Positions 34,947 to 44,405 of a DNA stretch of 64,000 nt are shown piece by piece; the first letter of the stretch is position 1, and each line of letters begins with the position of its first letter. The notes under the pieces are model-generated. The model did no database searches. It had not been told where the DNA came from and saw nothing but the letters and a program-made list of their open reading frames with translations. Source of the stretch: Burkholderia gladioli (lineage in GTDB: Bacteria > Pseudomonadota > Gammaproteobacteria > Burkholderiales > Burkholderiaceae); the NCBI RefSeq assembly GCF_000959725.1, contig NZ_CP009323.1, positions 930,001 through 994,000 on the forward strand, written 5' to 3'. The position numbers were made by a program, and so were the translations under genes.

Positions 34947-35318
34947 TCAACCGCCCCGCAAGGTCGGATCGACCTTCGAGCGCCAGCTGATCGCCTGCGC
35001 CCGCGCCGTGTTCAGGTAATCGATCCAGCCAGCCCGCGCCGCCGCGTCGGGCTGCGCGCCGAGCTCGGCATGGCGCGCGGCGATCTGTTTCGAAAACGCG
35101 CAGAACTGCGCATCGTCGAGCTTGCCGTGCCGCTTCGCGACCCAGGCGTCGTAGAGCGCGGCATAGACCGAGGCGCCGTCGGCGCCGTAATCCTGCACCT
35201 CGCCGCAGGCGCGCTGCAGCGTGTCGAACGTCGGCTCGCCGCTCCAGCCGCCGGGCAGCGGCACGGTCGAACAGCCCGCCAGCAGCGCCAGCGCGCCCGC
35301 CACCATGACCTGACGCAT
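34947..35318 (-). CDS. Small outer-membrane lipoprotein of unknown function
   Basis: The 123-residue precursor has a short signal (MRQVMVAGALALLAGC) with a textbook lipobox, LAGC, at Cys16. The mature part is helical and cysteine-containing (QRACGEVQDY, AQFCAFSKQI) with a Trp/Asp-rich end (WIDYLNTARAQAIS). I do not recognise a family. It reads opposite to the glp genes and diverges from glpD, sharing its 149-base control region, which includes the TTTCGAATTCGAAA palindrome. Regulation by GlpR is therefore possible. Confidence 0.75.
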   Translation of the reverse strand: MRQVMVAGALALLAGCSTVPLPGGWSGEPTFDTLQRACGEVQDYGADGASVYAALYDAWVAKRHGKLDDAQFCAFSKQIAARHAELGAQPDAAARAGWIDYLNTARAQAISWRSKVDPTLRGG

Positions 35319-35394
35319 GTTTCCTCCTCGTTGAAGACAATGCGCCAGTATCGTCCCGCTCGGCGACGCGCGCTACCGACCCTCTTAAACGAAC

Positions 35395-35435
35395 TTTACT
35401 TTTTCGGTTTTGTTCATTAAATTTCGAATTCGAAA
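35395..35435. promoter_or_regulatory. glpD promoter and GlpR-like operator
   Basis: TTTACT (35395-35400), a 17-base spacer and TAAATT (35418-35423) form a candidate promoter for glpD. Overlapping its -10 is the perfect 14-base palindrome TTTCGAATTCGAAA (35422-35435), whose TTCG/CGAA half-sites fit a DeoR-family repressor. Binding there would block polymerase. Confidence 0.6.
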
Positions 35436-35467
35436 AATTTGAGTTCGACTAGAGACAGAGGGCAGCA

Positions 35468-37024
35468 GTGAGCGAACAGACTCGGTACGACGTGCTCGTG
35501 ATCGGCGGCGGCATCAACGGCGCGGGCATCGCGCGCGACGCGGCCGGGCGCGGCCTGTCCGTGCTCCTTTGCGAGCAGGACGACCTGGCCTCGCACACCT
35601 CCTCGTCCAGCACCAAGCTGATCCACGGCGGGCTGCGCTATCTCGAGTACAAGGAATTCGGGCTGGTCCGCAAGGCCCTGCAGGAGCGCGAGACGCTGCT
35701 GCGCGCCGCGCCCCACATCATCTGGCCGCTGCGCTTCGTCATGCCGCACATGCCGAACCTGCGCCCGGCCTGGCTGATCCGCATCGGCCTGTTCCTCTAC
35801 GACCACCTCGCCAGGCGCGAACTGCTGCCCGGCTCGCGCGGCATCACCATGGCCCGCCATGCGGCCGGCGCGCCGCTGGTCGATTCGATCCGGCGCGGCT
35901 TCGTCTACTCGGACGGCTGGGTCGACGACGCGCGCCTGGTGGTGCTCAACGCGCTGGACGCGCACGAACGCGGCGCCGAGATCCTGACGCGCACGCGCCT
36001 CGTGGCCGCGCGTCGCGAGAACGGCGAATGGATCGCCACCCTGCAGCGCGCCGACGGCTCGAGCCGCGAGGTGCGCGCCCGCGCGATCGCCAACGCGGCC
36101 GGCCCCTGGGTCGGCTCGGTGCTGCACGGCGCGCTGGGCCGCGACGCGCGCCACAGCGTGCGGCTGGTGAAGGGCAGCCATATCGTCACGCGCCGCCTGT
36201 TCGATCACGACCACGCCTACATCTTCCAGAATCCCGACAAGCGGATCATCTTCGCGATCCCCTACGAGCAGGATTTCACGCTGATCGGCACCACCGACGT
36301 CGAGTATCACGACGATCCCTCGAAGGTGGCGATCGACCGCGACGAGACGCAATATCTCTGCGACTCGATCAACCGCTACTTCAAGCAGAAGATCTCGCCG
36401 GCCGACGTGCGCTGGACCTATTCCGGCGTGCGCCCGCTGCTCGAGGACGAGAACGCCGACAACCCCTCGGCCGTCACGCGCGACTACAAGCTCGAGATGG
36501 ACGACGGCCAGGGCGCGCCGCTGCTGTCGGTGTTCGGCGGCAAGATCACCACCTTCCGCAAGCTGGCCGAGGACGCGGCCGGCATGCTGGTCGAGGCGCT
36601 CGGCTCGGGCCGCGCGGCCTGGACCGCCGGCCAGCCGCTGCCGGGCGGCGATATCGCCAACGCGCGCTTCGCGCCGTTCGCCGAAGCCTTCGCGAAACGC
36701 CATGCCTGGTTGCCGGCCGCGCTGGCGCGCCGTTACGCGCGCGCCTACGGCACCCGCGCCGAACGCATCGTGGCCGGCGCCAGCTCGCTGGCCGGGCTCG
36801 GCGCCGAAATCGCACCGGGCATCCACGAAGCCGAACTGTGCCACCTGCGCGACAGCGAGTGGGCGACCCGCGCCGACGACGTGCTGTGGCGCCGCTCGAA
36901 GCTGGGCCTGCATGTCGCGCCCGGCACGCTGGAGACGGTCACCGCCGCGATCGACGCCTGGTTCGCGCAAGGCGGCGAGGCAGCCCCGGCGGCCGAGCCC
37001 GCCGCGCGACGCGTCGTGCACTGA
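35468..37024 (+). CDS. glpD: Aerobic glycerol-3-phosphate dehydrogenase
   Basis: A GTG start follows AGAGGG. The 518-residue flavoprotein begins with the FAD dinucleotide-binding motif VLVIGGGINGAGIARDAAGR (residues about 9-29). It continues with the GlpD signatures SSSTKLIHGGLRYLE and PLVDSIRRGFVYSDG-like substrate loop, and ends with the C-terminal domain (AELCHLRDSEWATRADDVLW). It oxidises glycerol-3-phosphate to dihydroxyacetone phosphate at the inner membrane and passes electrons to ubiquinone. GlpR control is likely through the palindrome at 35422. glpK follows after 143 bases. Confidence 0.96.
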   Translation: MSEQTRYDVLVIGGGINGAGIARDAAGRGLSVLLCEQDDLASHTSSSSTKLIHGGLRYLEYKEFGLVRKALQERETLLRAAPHIIWPLRFVMPHMPNLRPAWLIRIGLFLYDHLARRELLPGSRGITMARHAAGAPLVDSIRRGFVYSDGWVDDARLVVLNALDAHERGAEILTRTRLVAARRENGEWIATLQRADGSSREVRARAIANAAGPWVGSVLHGALGRDARHSVRLVKGSHIVTRRLFDHDHAYIFQNPDKRIIFAIPYEQDFTLIGTTDVEYHDDPSKVAIDRDETQYLCDSINRYFKQKISPADVRWTYSGVRPLLEDENADNPSAVTRDYKLEMDDGQGAPLLSVFGGKITTFRKLAEDAAGMLVEALGSGRAAWTAGQPLPGGDIANARFAPFAEAFAKRHAWLPAALARRYARAYGTRAERIVAGASSLAGLGAEIAPGIHEAELCHLRDSEWATRADDVLWRRSKLGLHVAPGTLETVTAAIDAWFAQGGEAAPAAEPAARRVVH

Positions 37025-37167
37025 CGGCCCGAACGGTAACCAGACAAAGAAGTTGCACCGAAGGTAGAAACGCGCGGCAGGCCGCAAGCCGCGCGGGATA
37101 GAGAGCAGCACGCGCCGCCGCGAAGGCCGCGCGAATCACAATTACGTACCGAATGGAGATGAGACAG

Positions 37168-38670
37168 ATGCAGGGTCAATACATCCTCGCACTCGACCAG
37201 GGCACGACGAGCTCGCGCGCGATGCTGTTCGATCGCCAGGGCAACATCGTATCGATCGCCCAGAAGGAGTTCGAGCAGATCTATCCTCGCCCGGGCTGGG
37301 TGGAGCACGATCCCCAGGAAATCTGGTCGACCCAGGCCGGCGTCGCCGCCGAGGCGGTCACGCGCGTGGGCCTGAACGGCACCGCGATCGCGGCGATCGG
37401 CATCACCAACCAGCGCGAGACCACCATCGTCTGGGATCGCGAGACCGGCCAGCCGATCTACAACGCGATCGTGTGGCAGGACCGCCGCACCGCCGACTTC
37501 TGCGACTCGCTCAAGGCCGACGGCCTGGAAGCGATGGTGCGCGCCAAGACCGGCCTGCCGATCGACTCCTACTTCTCCGGTACCAAGATCCGCTGGATCC
37601 TCGACAACGTCGAGGGCGCGCGCGAGAAGGCGCGCCAGGGCCGGCTCGCGTTCGGCACGGTCGATAGCTGGCTGGTCTGGAACTTCACCAAGCACGAGCT
37701 GCACGTCACCGACGTGACCAACGCCTCGCGCAGCATGCTGTTCAACATCCATACGCGCCAGTGGGACGACGAGCTGCTGGCCGCGCTCGACATCCCGCGC
37801 AGCATGCTGCCCGAGGTGCGCGCCTCCTCCGAGATCTACGGCCACACCAAGACCACCGTGTTCGCCTCCAAGCTGCCGCTGGCCGGCATCGCGGGCGACC
37901 AGCAGGCGGCCCTGTTCGGCCAGATGTGCACCAGCTCGGGGATGGTGAAGAACACCTACGGCACCGGCTGCTTCCTGATGATGAACACCGGCGACAAGCC
38001 GATCGAGTCGAAGAACAACCTGGTGACCACCATCGCCTGGCAGGTCGGCGACCAGGTGAACTACGCGCTGGAAGGCAGCATCTTCATCGCCGGCGCGGTG
38101 GTGCAATGGCTGCGCGACGGCCTGGGCATCATCAAGTCGGCCAGCGAGATCGAGAAGCTGGCGGCCAGCGTGCCGCATACCGACGGCGTCTACCTGGTGC
38201 CGGCCTTCGCCGGCCTGGGCGCGCCGCACTGGAACGCCCGCGCGCGCGGCTCGCTGTTCGGCGTCACGCGCGGCACCAGCGACGCCCACCTGGCGCGCGC
38301 GGCGCTCGACTCGATCGCCTACCAGTCGCTCGACGTGCTGGCGGCGATGGAAGCCGATTCGGGCATCAGCATCGGCGAGCTGCGGGTGGACGGCGGCGCC
38401 AGCGCCAACAACCTGCTGATGCAGTTCCAGGCGGACCTGCTCGGCGTGGACGCGGTGCGCCCGCAGATCACCGAGACCACGGCGCTCGGCGCGGCCTACC
38501 TGGCGGGCCTGGCGATCGGCTACTGGCAGAACCTCGACGAGGTGCGCAGCCAATGGCAGCTCGACACGCGTTTCTCGCCGTCGATGCCGGCCGAGCAGGT
38601 CAGCACGGCGCTGGCCGGCTGGCAGCGCGCGGTACGCGCCGCCAAGGCCTGGGCCGACGACACGCGCTAA
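37168..38670 (+). CDS. glpK: Glycerol kinase
   Basis: The 500-residue FGGY kinase starts [20 protein letters not shown], with GGAG nine bases before ATG 37168. Earlier in-frame ATGs at 37153 and 37159 leave no ribosome binding site. Motifs are the phosphate-1 loop [33 protein letters not shown] (glycerol contact), [14 protein letters not shown], the FGGY signature region, and [19 protein letters not shown]. It phosphorylates glycerol brought in by GlpF to glycerol-3-phosphate, which is both GlpD substrate and GlpR inducer. It precedes glpF by 134 bases. Confidence 0.96.
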   Translation: MQGQYILALDQGTTSSRAMLFDRQGNIVSIAQKEFEQIYPRPGWVEHDPQEIWSTQAGVAAEAVTRVGLNGTAIAAIGITNQRETTIVWDRETGQPIYNAIVWQDRRTADFCDSLKADGLEAMVRAKTGLPIDSYFSGTKIRWILDNVEGAREKARQGRLAFGTVDSWLVWNFTKHELHVTDVTNASRSMLFNIHTRQWDDELLAALDIPRSMLPEVRASSEIYGHTKTTVFASKLPLAGIAGDQQAALFGQMCTSSGMVKNTYGTGCFLMMNTGDKPIESKNNLVTTIAWQVGDQVNYALEGSIFIAGAVVQWLRDGLGIIKSASEIEKLAASVPHTDGVYLVPAFAGLGAPHWNARARGSLFGVTRGTSDAHLARAALDSIAYQSLDVLAAMEADSGISIGELRVDGGASANNLLMQFQADLLGVDAVRPQITETTALGAAYLAGLAIGYWQNLDEVRSQWQLDTRFSPSMPAEQVSTALAGWQRAVRAAKAWADDTR

Positions 38671-38804
38671 ACGACGCGCCGCGGCGCCGTGTGACGAGGC
38701 AGCCGCCTCGCGCGCGGCGGCCGGCAACAACAAGACCCTATTCATAACGAGCAGGCGGACCGTGCATCGCGCGAGTCCGCCGCACTGGTAGAGAGACACC
38801 CAAA

Positions 38805-39521
38805 ATGTCACCTTATATTGCGGAGTTCATCGGCACGGCCATCCTCGTGCTGCTCGGCAACGGCGCGGTCGCCAACGTGCTCCTCGCGAAAACCAAGGGC
38901 CGCGGCGCGGACCTGATCGTGATCGTGATGGGCTGGGCGATGGCCGTGTTCGTGGCCGTCTACGTCACCGCGAAGTTCAGCGGCGCGCACCTCAACCCGA
39001 TCGTCACCATCAGCCTCGCGCTGGCGGGCAAGTTCGCCTGGGCCAAGGTGGGCGGCTACATCGCCGCGCAGATGCTGGGCGGCATGGCCGGCGCACTGCT
39101 GGTCTGGCTCGCCTATCGACAGCATTTCGCCAAGGAGGTCGACCCCGATCTCAAGCTCGCCGTGTTCTGCACCGCGCCCGCGATCCGCAGCGTCACGCAC
39201 AACGTGTTGACCGAGGCGATCTGCACCTTCGTGCTGATCCTCGGCGTGCTCTACCTGGCCGCGCCGCAGGTCGGGCTCGGCGCGCTCGACGCGCTGCCGG
39301 TGGGGCTGCTGGTGCTCGGCATCGGCATCTCGCTGGGCGGGCCGACCGGTTACGCGATGAGCCCGGCGCGCGATCTGTCGCCGCGCATCATGCACGCGCT
39401 GCTGCCGATCCCGGGCAAGCGCGACAGCGACTGGCGCTATGCCTGGATCCCCGTGCTGGGGCCGCTGGCGGGGGGCGCCGCGGCGGCCTGGCTGTACCTG
39501 TTCCTGCACCAGGCGCATTGA
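38805..39521 (+). CDS. glpF: Glycerol uptake facilitator (aquaglyceroporin) with altered NPA boxes
   Basis: The 238-residue protein has six membrane helices and two re-entrant half-helices of the MIP family (FSGAHLNPIVTISLALAG and GISLGGPTGYAMSPARDLSPR). Each normally carries Asn-Pro-Ala; here the first reads NPI and the second SPA, so the second pore Asn is Ser. The Arg of the selectivity filter (SPAR) is kept. It would let glycerol diffuse into the cell. It closes the glpD-glpK-glpF run and is followed by a hairpin (39531-39563). Confidence 0.92.
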   Translation: MSPYIAEFIGTAILVLLGNGAVANVLLAKTKGRGADLIVIVMGWAMAVFVAVYVTAKFSGAHLNPIVTISLALAGKFAWAKVGGYIAAQMLGGMAGALLVWLAYRQHFAKEVDPDLKLAVFCTAPAIRSVTHNVLTEAICTFVLILGVLYLAAPQVGLGALDALPVGLLVLGIGISLGGPTGYAMSPARDLSPRIMHALLPIPGKRDSDWRYAWIPVLGPLAGGAAAAWLYLFLHQAH

Positions 39522-39530
39522 GGCCAGGGC

Positions 39531-39563
39531 ATGACGGAGCGCGCGGCTCGCGTGCTCCGTCAT
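39531..39563 (+). terminator. Hairpin after glpF
   Basis: ATGACGGAGC (39531-39540) pairs with GCTCCGTCAT (39554-39563), and CGCG pairs within the loop. No T-run follows, so termination may need Rho or the hairpin may only protect the transcript end. Confidence 0.55.
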
Positions 39564-39748
39564 CGCCTCGGGCATCGATCGCGAGCCGGTTTCCACGCCT
39601 CGCGATGCGAGCCGCTGACTCGTCCGGCGCAACAATCCCATAACAAAAAGTCGACGGCGTGATGAATCGCGCCTGACGTCCTGCCGGCGATTCGAAAGCA
39701 CGTATGATGGCGAGTCGTCACCCTAGCGTAGGCTTCGTGCCGATTTCC

Positions 39749-40435
39749 ATGCTCGACCACCTGATCTGCGACTGCGACGGCGTGCTCGTCGACAGCGAAG
39801 TGATTGCCGACCGCGTGCTGCTGCAGGTGCTCGGCGCCGCGTTCCCGTCGATCGACTTCGCCGCCGACGCGGCGGCCGCCTTCGGCCAGCTCACCTCCCT
39901 GTTCCTCGCCTCACTCGAGGCCCGGCACGGCATCACCCTGCCCGAGAATTTCGTCGCCACCGTCGATCACGCCGTCGAGGCCGAGCTGGCACGCGCGCTC
40001 GCGCCGATCACCGGCGTGCGCGAGGCGCTGCTGCAGGTGCCGCTGCCGGCGGCGGTGGTCTCGAACGCGCGCGGCGAACGCGTGCGCAATTCGCTCAAGC
40101 GCGCCGCGCTGAGCGAAGTGTTCGGCGAGCGCGTGTATTGCGCCGAGCAGGTCGCGCGGCCCAAGCCCTATCCCGATGTCTACCTGCACGCGGCGCGCGC
40201 GCTCGGCGTCGAGCCCTCGCGCTGCCTGGTGGTGGAGGACAGCGTCTCTGGGTTGACCGCCGCGCGCGCGGCCGGCATGAAGACGATCGCCTTCGTCGGC
40301 GCGAGCCATATCCCCGACGGTTACGAAGGCGTGCTGCGCAAGATGGGCGTCACGCGCATCCTGCGCTCGATGCGGGAGCTGCCGGCGCTGGTCGCGGCCG
40401 GCATGCGCGGCGAATTCGGCGACGTGCAGTCCTAG
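39749..40435 (+). CDS. HAD-superfamily sugar-phosphate phosphatase-like hydrolase
   Basis: From ATG 39749 the protein is 228 residues: [20 protein letters not shown] contains the DxD catalytic motif ([10 protein letters not shown]) in HAD subfamily IA. A helical cap follows, then [12 protein letters not shown] (motif II), [17 protein letters not shown] (motif III Lys) and [19 protein letters not shown] (motif IV, DSxxG). It resembles phosphoglycolate or beta-phosphoglucomutase relatives, so the substrate is a sugar phosphate. The start is uncertain; ATGs at 39704 and 39707 and a GTG near 39737 are in frame. It converges with the XRE regulator and shares its long terminator. Confidence 0.85.
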   Translation: MLDHLICDCDGVLVDSEVIADRVLLQVLGAAFPSIDFAADAAAAFGQLTSLFLASLEARHGITLPENFVATVDHAVEAELARALAPITGVREALLQVPLPAAVVSNARGERVRNSLKRAALSEVFGERVYCAEQVARPKPYPDVYLHAARALGVEPSRCLVVEDSVSGLTAARAAGMKTIAFVGASHIPDGYEGVLRKMGVTRILRSMRELPALVAAGMRGEFGDVQS

Positions 40436-40460
40436 GCGCGATACCTATCGGCCGGAATGC

Positions 40461-40507
40461 AAAACGGCGCGATACGACAGGAATCAGCTGTCGTATCGCG
40501 CCGTTTT
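40461..40507. terminator. Bidirectional terminator with a 20-bp perfect stem
   Basis: AAAACGGCGCGATACGACAG (40461-40480) is followed by GAATCAG and its exact reverse complement (40488-40507). The A-run and T-run at the two ends make an intrinsic terminator on both strands, between the convergent HAD and XRE genes. Confidence 0.9.
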
Positions 40508-40586
40508 CGTTGGCAGGCCCAGGTAGCCGGCGAGCGCCGATGGTTGCGCGTGCAACCGCTCGTCGCGGCTCGACGGCCGAAGCCGC

Positions 40587-41267
40587 TCACTGCGTCGGCA
40601 GGTCCCAGCGCGGCGGCACCTCGGCGTTGACGGTCACGCGGAACGCGCGCGCTTCCGAATCGCCGGGATTGCGCAGCGTGTAGGGCTGGTCGGCATCGAA
40701 CACGATCGCGTCGCCGGTCGCCAGCAATTGGCGACGGTCGTGCACCGACAGCTCGAGCGTGCCTTCGCTGACCACCAGGTTGATGGTGGTGCCCGGCGCG
40801 CGGCGCACGCCGGTTTCGGTATGCAGCGGCGCGACGCGCAACTCGTGGAACTCGGCCGTGGCGGGCTCGCCTTCCGGATACAGCGCGCGCGACGAGAAGC
40901 GGCCGTTGGAGGCCACCACGCGCACCGCGCGCTCAGCCGGCAGGTGCTCGAAGCCGAGCACCGCGTGGCGCCGCAGGAAGGCGGCCACCGAGACCTTCAG
41001 CGCCGCCGCGACCTTGCAGAGCACCTTGATCGAAGGCACGCTGCGCGCCGATTCGATCTGCGCGAGCATCGCGCGCGATACGCCGGACAGGCGCGCCAGC
41101 GCGTCCAGCGAGAGCTGGCGCTCGGCGCGCAGCCGGGCCAGGTTGACGCCGACCAGACGCTCCAGCGCGTCGAAGGATTCGTGCGGCGCCGCGGCCAACG
41201 CCGCGACGGCGGCGGCGGCGGAATCCGCGGCTTCGCGGTCGCGCACCAGCGCGAGGGATGTGTGCAT
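40587..41267 (-). CDS. XRE-family regulator with C-terminal cupin sensor domain
   Basis: ATG 41265-41267 has GGAGG upstream and gives 226 residues. The helix-turn-helix spans about residues 40-95 (RLVGVNLARLRAERQLSLDA, LARLSGVSRAMLAQIESARSVPSIKVLCKVAAAL). The C-terminal cupin barrel begins at FHELRVAPLHTETGVRRAPGT and has the GDAIVFDADQPYTLRNPGD strand. This architecture is typical of repressors of amino-acid, polyamine or sugar metabolism. The control region carries three TGAAGAT units at helical spacing (41353-41400). The likely target gene is not adjacent. Confidence 0.9.
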   Translation of the reverse strand: MHTSLALVRDREAADSAAAAVAALAAAPHESFDALERLVGVNLARLRAERQLSLDALARLSGVSRAMLAQIESARSVPSIKVLCKVAAALKVSVAAFLRRHAVLGFEHLPAERAVRVVASNGRFSSRALYPEGEPATAEFHELRVAPLHTETGVRRAPGTTINLVVSEGTLELSVHDRRQLLATGDAIVFDADQPYTLRNPGDSEARAFRVTVNAEVPPRWDLPTQ

Positions 41268-41682
41268 GGGTAGCCTCCAGCGCGCCGGATGCGCGCAGCG
41301 AACTCGATTGCAGGCAAGACTAGCATCGGGGTCCGGGGCGGCAAACGAAGTTATCTTCACACTGTTATCAGCATCGCAGAGGAATCTTCAGCGATCTTCA
41401 TGACAGCGCCGCGCCGCGAACCGCCGTGTCGTCAAAGGGTCGAATCCGAAGCTTTCCCATGTCGCGACGGCGCAACCGCCAGGCGCGAGCCGGCTCGCCG
41501 CCGCCGGCGATCCGGAATTCGAAAAGCTATAATGGAAAGCTTTCCCCGACGGTCCCCATCCCGCCCCGCTGCCGCATGCCGGCCAAGCGCCGGCGATGCA
41601 AGGCGCGACGCGCCCCGGGCCGACCGTCCCGATTCACCCGCAATGACGCCCCCAGGTCAACCACTGCGAACGGCGAACCCAG
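41268..41682. promoter_or_regulatory. Control region between the XRE-cupin gene and miaB
   Basis: This 415-base gap holds both divergent promoters. On the minus strand three TGAAGAT units (41353-41359, 41384-41390, 41394-41400) and two GTTATC units on the plus strand lie 85-135 bases from the regulator start. TATAAT at 41528-41533 is a candidate -10 for miaB, but no good -35 is seen. No gene is present. Confidence 0.5.
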
Positions 41683-43056
41683 ATGACGAAAAAAATCTAC
41701 ATCAAGACCTTCGGCTGCCAGATGAACGAGTACGACTCGGACAAGATGGTGGACGTGCTCAATGCCTCCGAAGGCCTCGTGAAGACGGACCGGCCCGAGG
41801 ACGCGGACGTGATCCTGTTCAATACCTGCTCGGTGCGCGAGAAGGCGCAGGAGAAGGTGTTCTCCGATCTCGGCCGGGTGCGCGAACTGAAGGAAGCGAA
41901 TCCGAACCTGATCGTCGGCGTGGGCGGTTGCGTGGCGAGCCAGGAAGGCGCGGCGATCGTCGCGCGCGCGCCCTACGTGGACGTGGTGTTCGGCCCGCAG
42001 ACGCTGCACCGCCTGCCGCAGATGATCGACGCGCGCCGCGCCAGCGGCCGCTCGCAGGTCGACATCAGCTTCCCCGAGATCGAGAAGTTCGACCACCTGC
42101 CGCCGGCGCGCGTCGAGGGCCCGAGCGCCTTCGTGTCGATCATGGAAGGCTGCAGCAAGTACTGCAGCTACTGCGTGGTGCCCTACACGCGCGGCGACGA
42201 GGTCTCGCGCCCGCTCGACGACGTGCTCACCGAGATCGCGGGCCTCGCCGACCAGGGCGTGCGCGAGGTGACCCTGCTGGGCCAGAACGTCAACGCCTAT
42301 CGCGGCGCGCTGACCCAGGGCTCGGAGGAAATCGCCGACTTCGCCACCCTGATCGAATACGTGGCCGAGCTGCCCGGCATCGAGCGGATCCGCTACACCA
42401 CCTCGCATCCGAAGGAATTCACCCAGCGCCTGCTCGACGTCTACGCGCGCGTACCCAAGCTGGTGAACCACCTGCACCTGCCGGTCCAGCACGGCTCGGA
42501 CCGCATCCTAATGGCCATGAAGCGCGGCTACACGGTGCTCGAGTACAAGTCGCTGATCCGCAAGCTGCGCGCGATCCGCCCCGATCTGTCGCTGTCGACC
42601 GACATCATCATCGGCTTCCCCGGCGAGACCGAGGCCGATTTCGACAAGACCATGCAACTGGTGCACGAGATGAGCTACGACACCAGCTTCTCGTTCATCT
42701 ACAGCCCGCGCCCCGGCACGCCGGCGGCCAGCCTGCACGACGACACGCCGCGCGAGGTCAAGCTCAAACGCCTGCAACATCTGCAGGCCACCATCGAGGA
42801 GAATGTCGCGCGCATCAGCGCGTCGATGGTCGGCCGGATCGAGCGGATCCTGGTGGAAGGCCCGTCGCGCAAGGATCCGAACGAGCTGGCAGGACGCACC
42901 GAGAACAACCGCGTGGTCAACTTCCCGGCACCGCTCGCCTCGCATGCGCGCCTGATCGGCCAGATGATCGACGTGCGGATCAACCATGCCTACCCGCATT
43001 CGCTGCGCGGCGAGCTGGTGCTCGCGCACGACGAAGCCAGCACCGCCACCCACTGA
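41683..43056 (+). CDS. miaB: tRNA-2-methylthio-N6-dimethylallyladenosine synthase
   Basis: The 457-residue protein has the methylthiotransferase domain order: UPF0004 ([33 protein letters not shown]), radical [11 protein letters not shown] (Cys157, Cys161, Cys164, identical numbers to E. coli MiaB), and a TRAM domain ([22 protein letters not shown]). It adds the 2-methylthio group to i6A37 of tRNAs reading UNN codons. A long G+C-rich leader precedes it. It begins a run with phoH, ybeY, chaC, corC and lnt on one strand; phoH starts 35 bases after it. Confidence 0.96.
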   Translation: MTKKIYIKTFGCQMNEYDSDKMVDVLNASEGLVKTDRPEDADVILFNTCSVREKAQEKVFSDLGRVRELKEANPNLIVGVGGCVASQEGAAIVARAPYVDVVFGPQTLHRLPQMIDARRASGRSQVDISFPEIEKFDHLPPARVEGPSAFVSIMEGCSKYCSYCVVPYTRGDEVSRPLDDVLTEIAGLADQGVREVTLLGQNVNAYRGALTQGSEEIADFATLIEYVAELPGIERIRYTTSHPKEFTQRLLDVYARVPKLVNHLHLPVQHGSDRILMAMKRGYTVLEYKSLIRKLRAIRPDLSLSTDIIIGFPGETEADFDKTMQLVHEMSYDTSFSFIYSPRPGTPAASLHDDTPREVKLKRLQHLQATIEENVARISASMVGRIERILVEGPSRKDPNELAGRTENNRVVNFPAPLASHARLIGQMIDVRINHAYPHSLRGELVLAHDEASTATH

Positions 43057-43090
43057 CACCGAGCGCCCAGCGCAGGAAGCCCACGCCACC

Positions 43091-44155
43091 TTGAAAGCCA
43101 CCCAAGCCCTGGAATTCACCGCGCCGCGCGACGACAACGCGCGCCTCGCCAATCTCTGCGGACCGCTGGACGAGAACCTGCGGCAGATCGAGCAGGCGCT
43201 CGACGTGACGCTGCAGCGCCGCGGCCACCGGATCGCGATCCGCGGCCGCGGCGCCAAGCTCGCGCTGGCCGCGCTGGAGAACTTCTACAACCGCGCGCGC
43301 GATCCGCTCTCGCTCGACGACATCCAGCTTGCCCTGGTCGAGACGCGCCAGCTCGGCAACGGCGCGCGGGGCGCATCGGCCGAGCCGACGCTCGACGTGC
43401 GCTTTCGCGGCGACCCCGACCATCCCTTCGACCAGCCGAGCGCGGCCGAGGGCGAGGCCGGCGCGGCACTCGACGAGGAGCCGGCGCCCAAGCTCTACAC
43501 GCGCCGCTCGGACCTGCGCGGGCGCACCCCGGCGCAGCGCGAGTACCTCAAGCAGATCCTCTCGCACGACGTGACCTTCGGCATCGGGCCTGCCGGCACC
43601 GGCAAGACCTACCTGGCGGTGGCCTGCGCGGTGGACGCGCTGGAGCGCGACCAGGTCAAGCGCATCGTGCTGACGCGCCCGGCCGTGGAAGCCGGCGAGC
43701 GGCTCGGCTTCCTGCCGGGCGACCTGTCGCAGAAGGTGGACCCCTACCTGCGCCCGCTCTACGACGCGCTCTACGACCTGCTCGGCTTCGACAAGACCGC
43801 CAAGATGTTCGAGCGCCAGATGATCGAGATCGCGCCGCTCGCCTACATGCGCGGCCGCACCCTGAACCACGCCTTCATCATCCTCGACGAGGCGCAGAAC
43901 ACCACGCCCGAGCAGATGAAGATGTTCCTGACCAGGATCGGCTTCGGCTCGAAGGCCGTGGTCACCGGCGACACCACCCAGGTCGACCTGCCGCGCGGCC
44001 ACAAGAGCGGGCTGATCGAGGCACAGCAGGTGCTCGGCCAGGTGCGCGGCATCGCGCTCACGCGCTTCACCAGCGCCGACGTGGTGCGGCATCCGCTGGT
44101 CGCGCGGATCGTCGAGGCCTACGACGACTTCCACGCCCAGCACAAGGACGACTGA
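43091..44155 (+). CDS. phoH: PhoH-family ATPase (YbeZ)
   Basis: The start is TTG 43091 (MKATQALEFTAPRDDNARLA); no ATG is available in frame between the miaB stop and the conserved region, and AGGAAG lies about 13 bases upstream. The 354-residue protein has a KH-like N-terminal domain, then Walker A GPAGTGKTY, RPAVEAGERLGFLPGDL, Walker B AFIILDEAQNTT and the GDTTQVDLP sensor. It is thought to be an RNA-linked ATPase that works with YbeY in ribosome quality control, and here lies next to it. A perfect hairpin follows the stop (44201-44226). Confidence 0.93.
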   Translation: MKATQALEFTAPRDDNARLANLCGPLDENLRQIEQALDVTLQRRGHRIAIRGRGAKLALAALENFYNRARDPLSLDDIQLALVETRQLGNGARGASAEPTLDVRFRGDPDHPFDQPSAAEGEAGAALDEEPAPKLYTRRSDLRGRTPAQREYLKQILSHDVTFGIGPAGTGKTYLAVACAVDALERDQVKRIVLTRPAVEAGERLGFLPGDLSQKVDPYLRPLYDALYDLLGFDKTAKMFERQMIEIAPLAYMRGRTLNHAFIILDEAQNTTPEQMKMFLTRIGFGSKAVVTGDTTQVDLPRGHKSGLIEAQQVLGQVRGIALTRFTSADVVRHPLVARIVEAYDDFHAQHKDD

Positions 44156-44200
44156 GCGAGCGGCGCGGCCGGGCAAGGCCGCGCCGGGCCCGCATCTGGA

Positions 44201-44230
44201 GACGGCCTGCCGCGCGGCAGGCCGTCGCAT
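44201..44230 (+). terminator. Hairpin after phoH
   Basis: GACGGCCTGCCGC (44201-44213) is followed directly by its exact reverse complement (44214-44226), then GCATTTCG. A smaller hairpin GCGCGGCC-N6-GGCCGCGC (44163-44184) precedes it. The poor T-run suggests partial read-through to ybeY. Confidence 0.5.
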
Positions 44231-44405
44231 TTCGTCACCCCAGCGCCCCTCGGCGAGCCCCGCCTGATCGGCGCCGAGGCCCGCCGGGCCGGGCCGCCGA
44301 GGCGGCGCGCGAGGGCCGCGCCAGTCGCCGCGCAAGGCGTTTCCGGCGGACGAAACGGCTGGCCGTTTGGTGTATGCTCAGGCGATTCCGTTCCACGCCG
44401 CCAAC

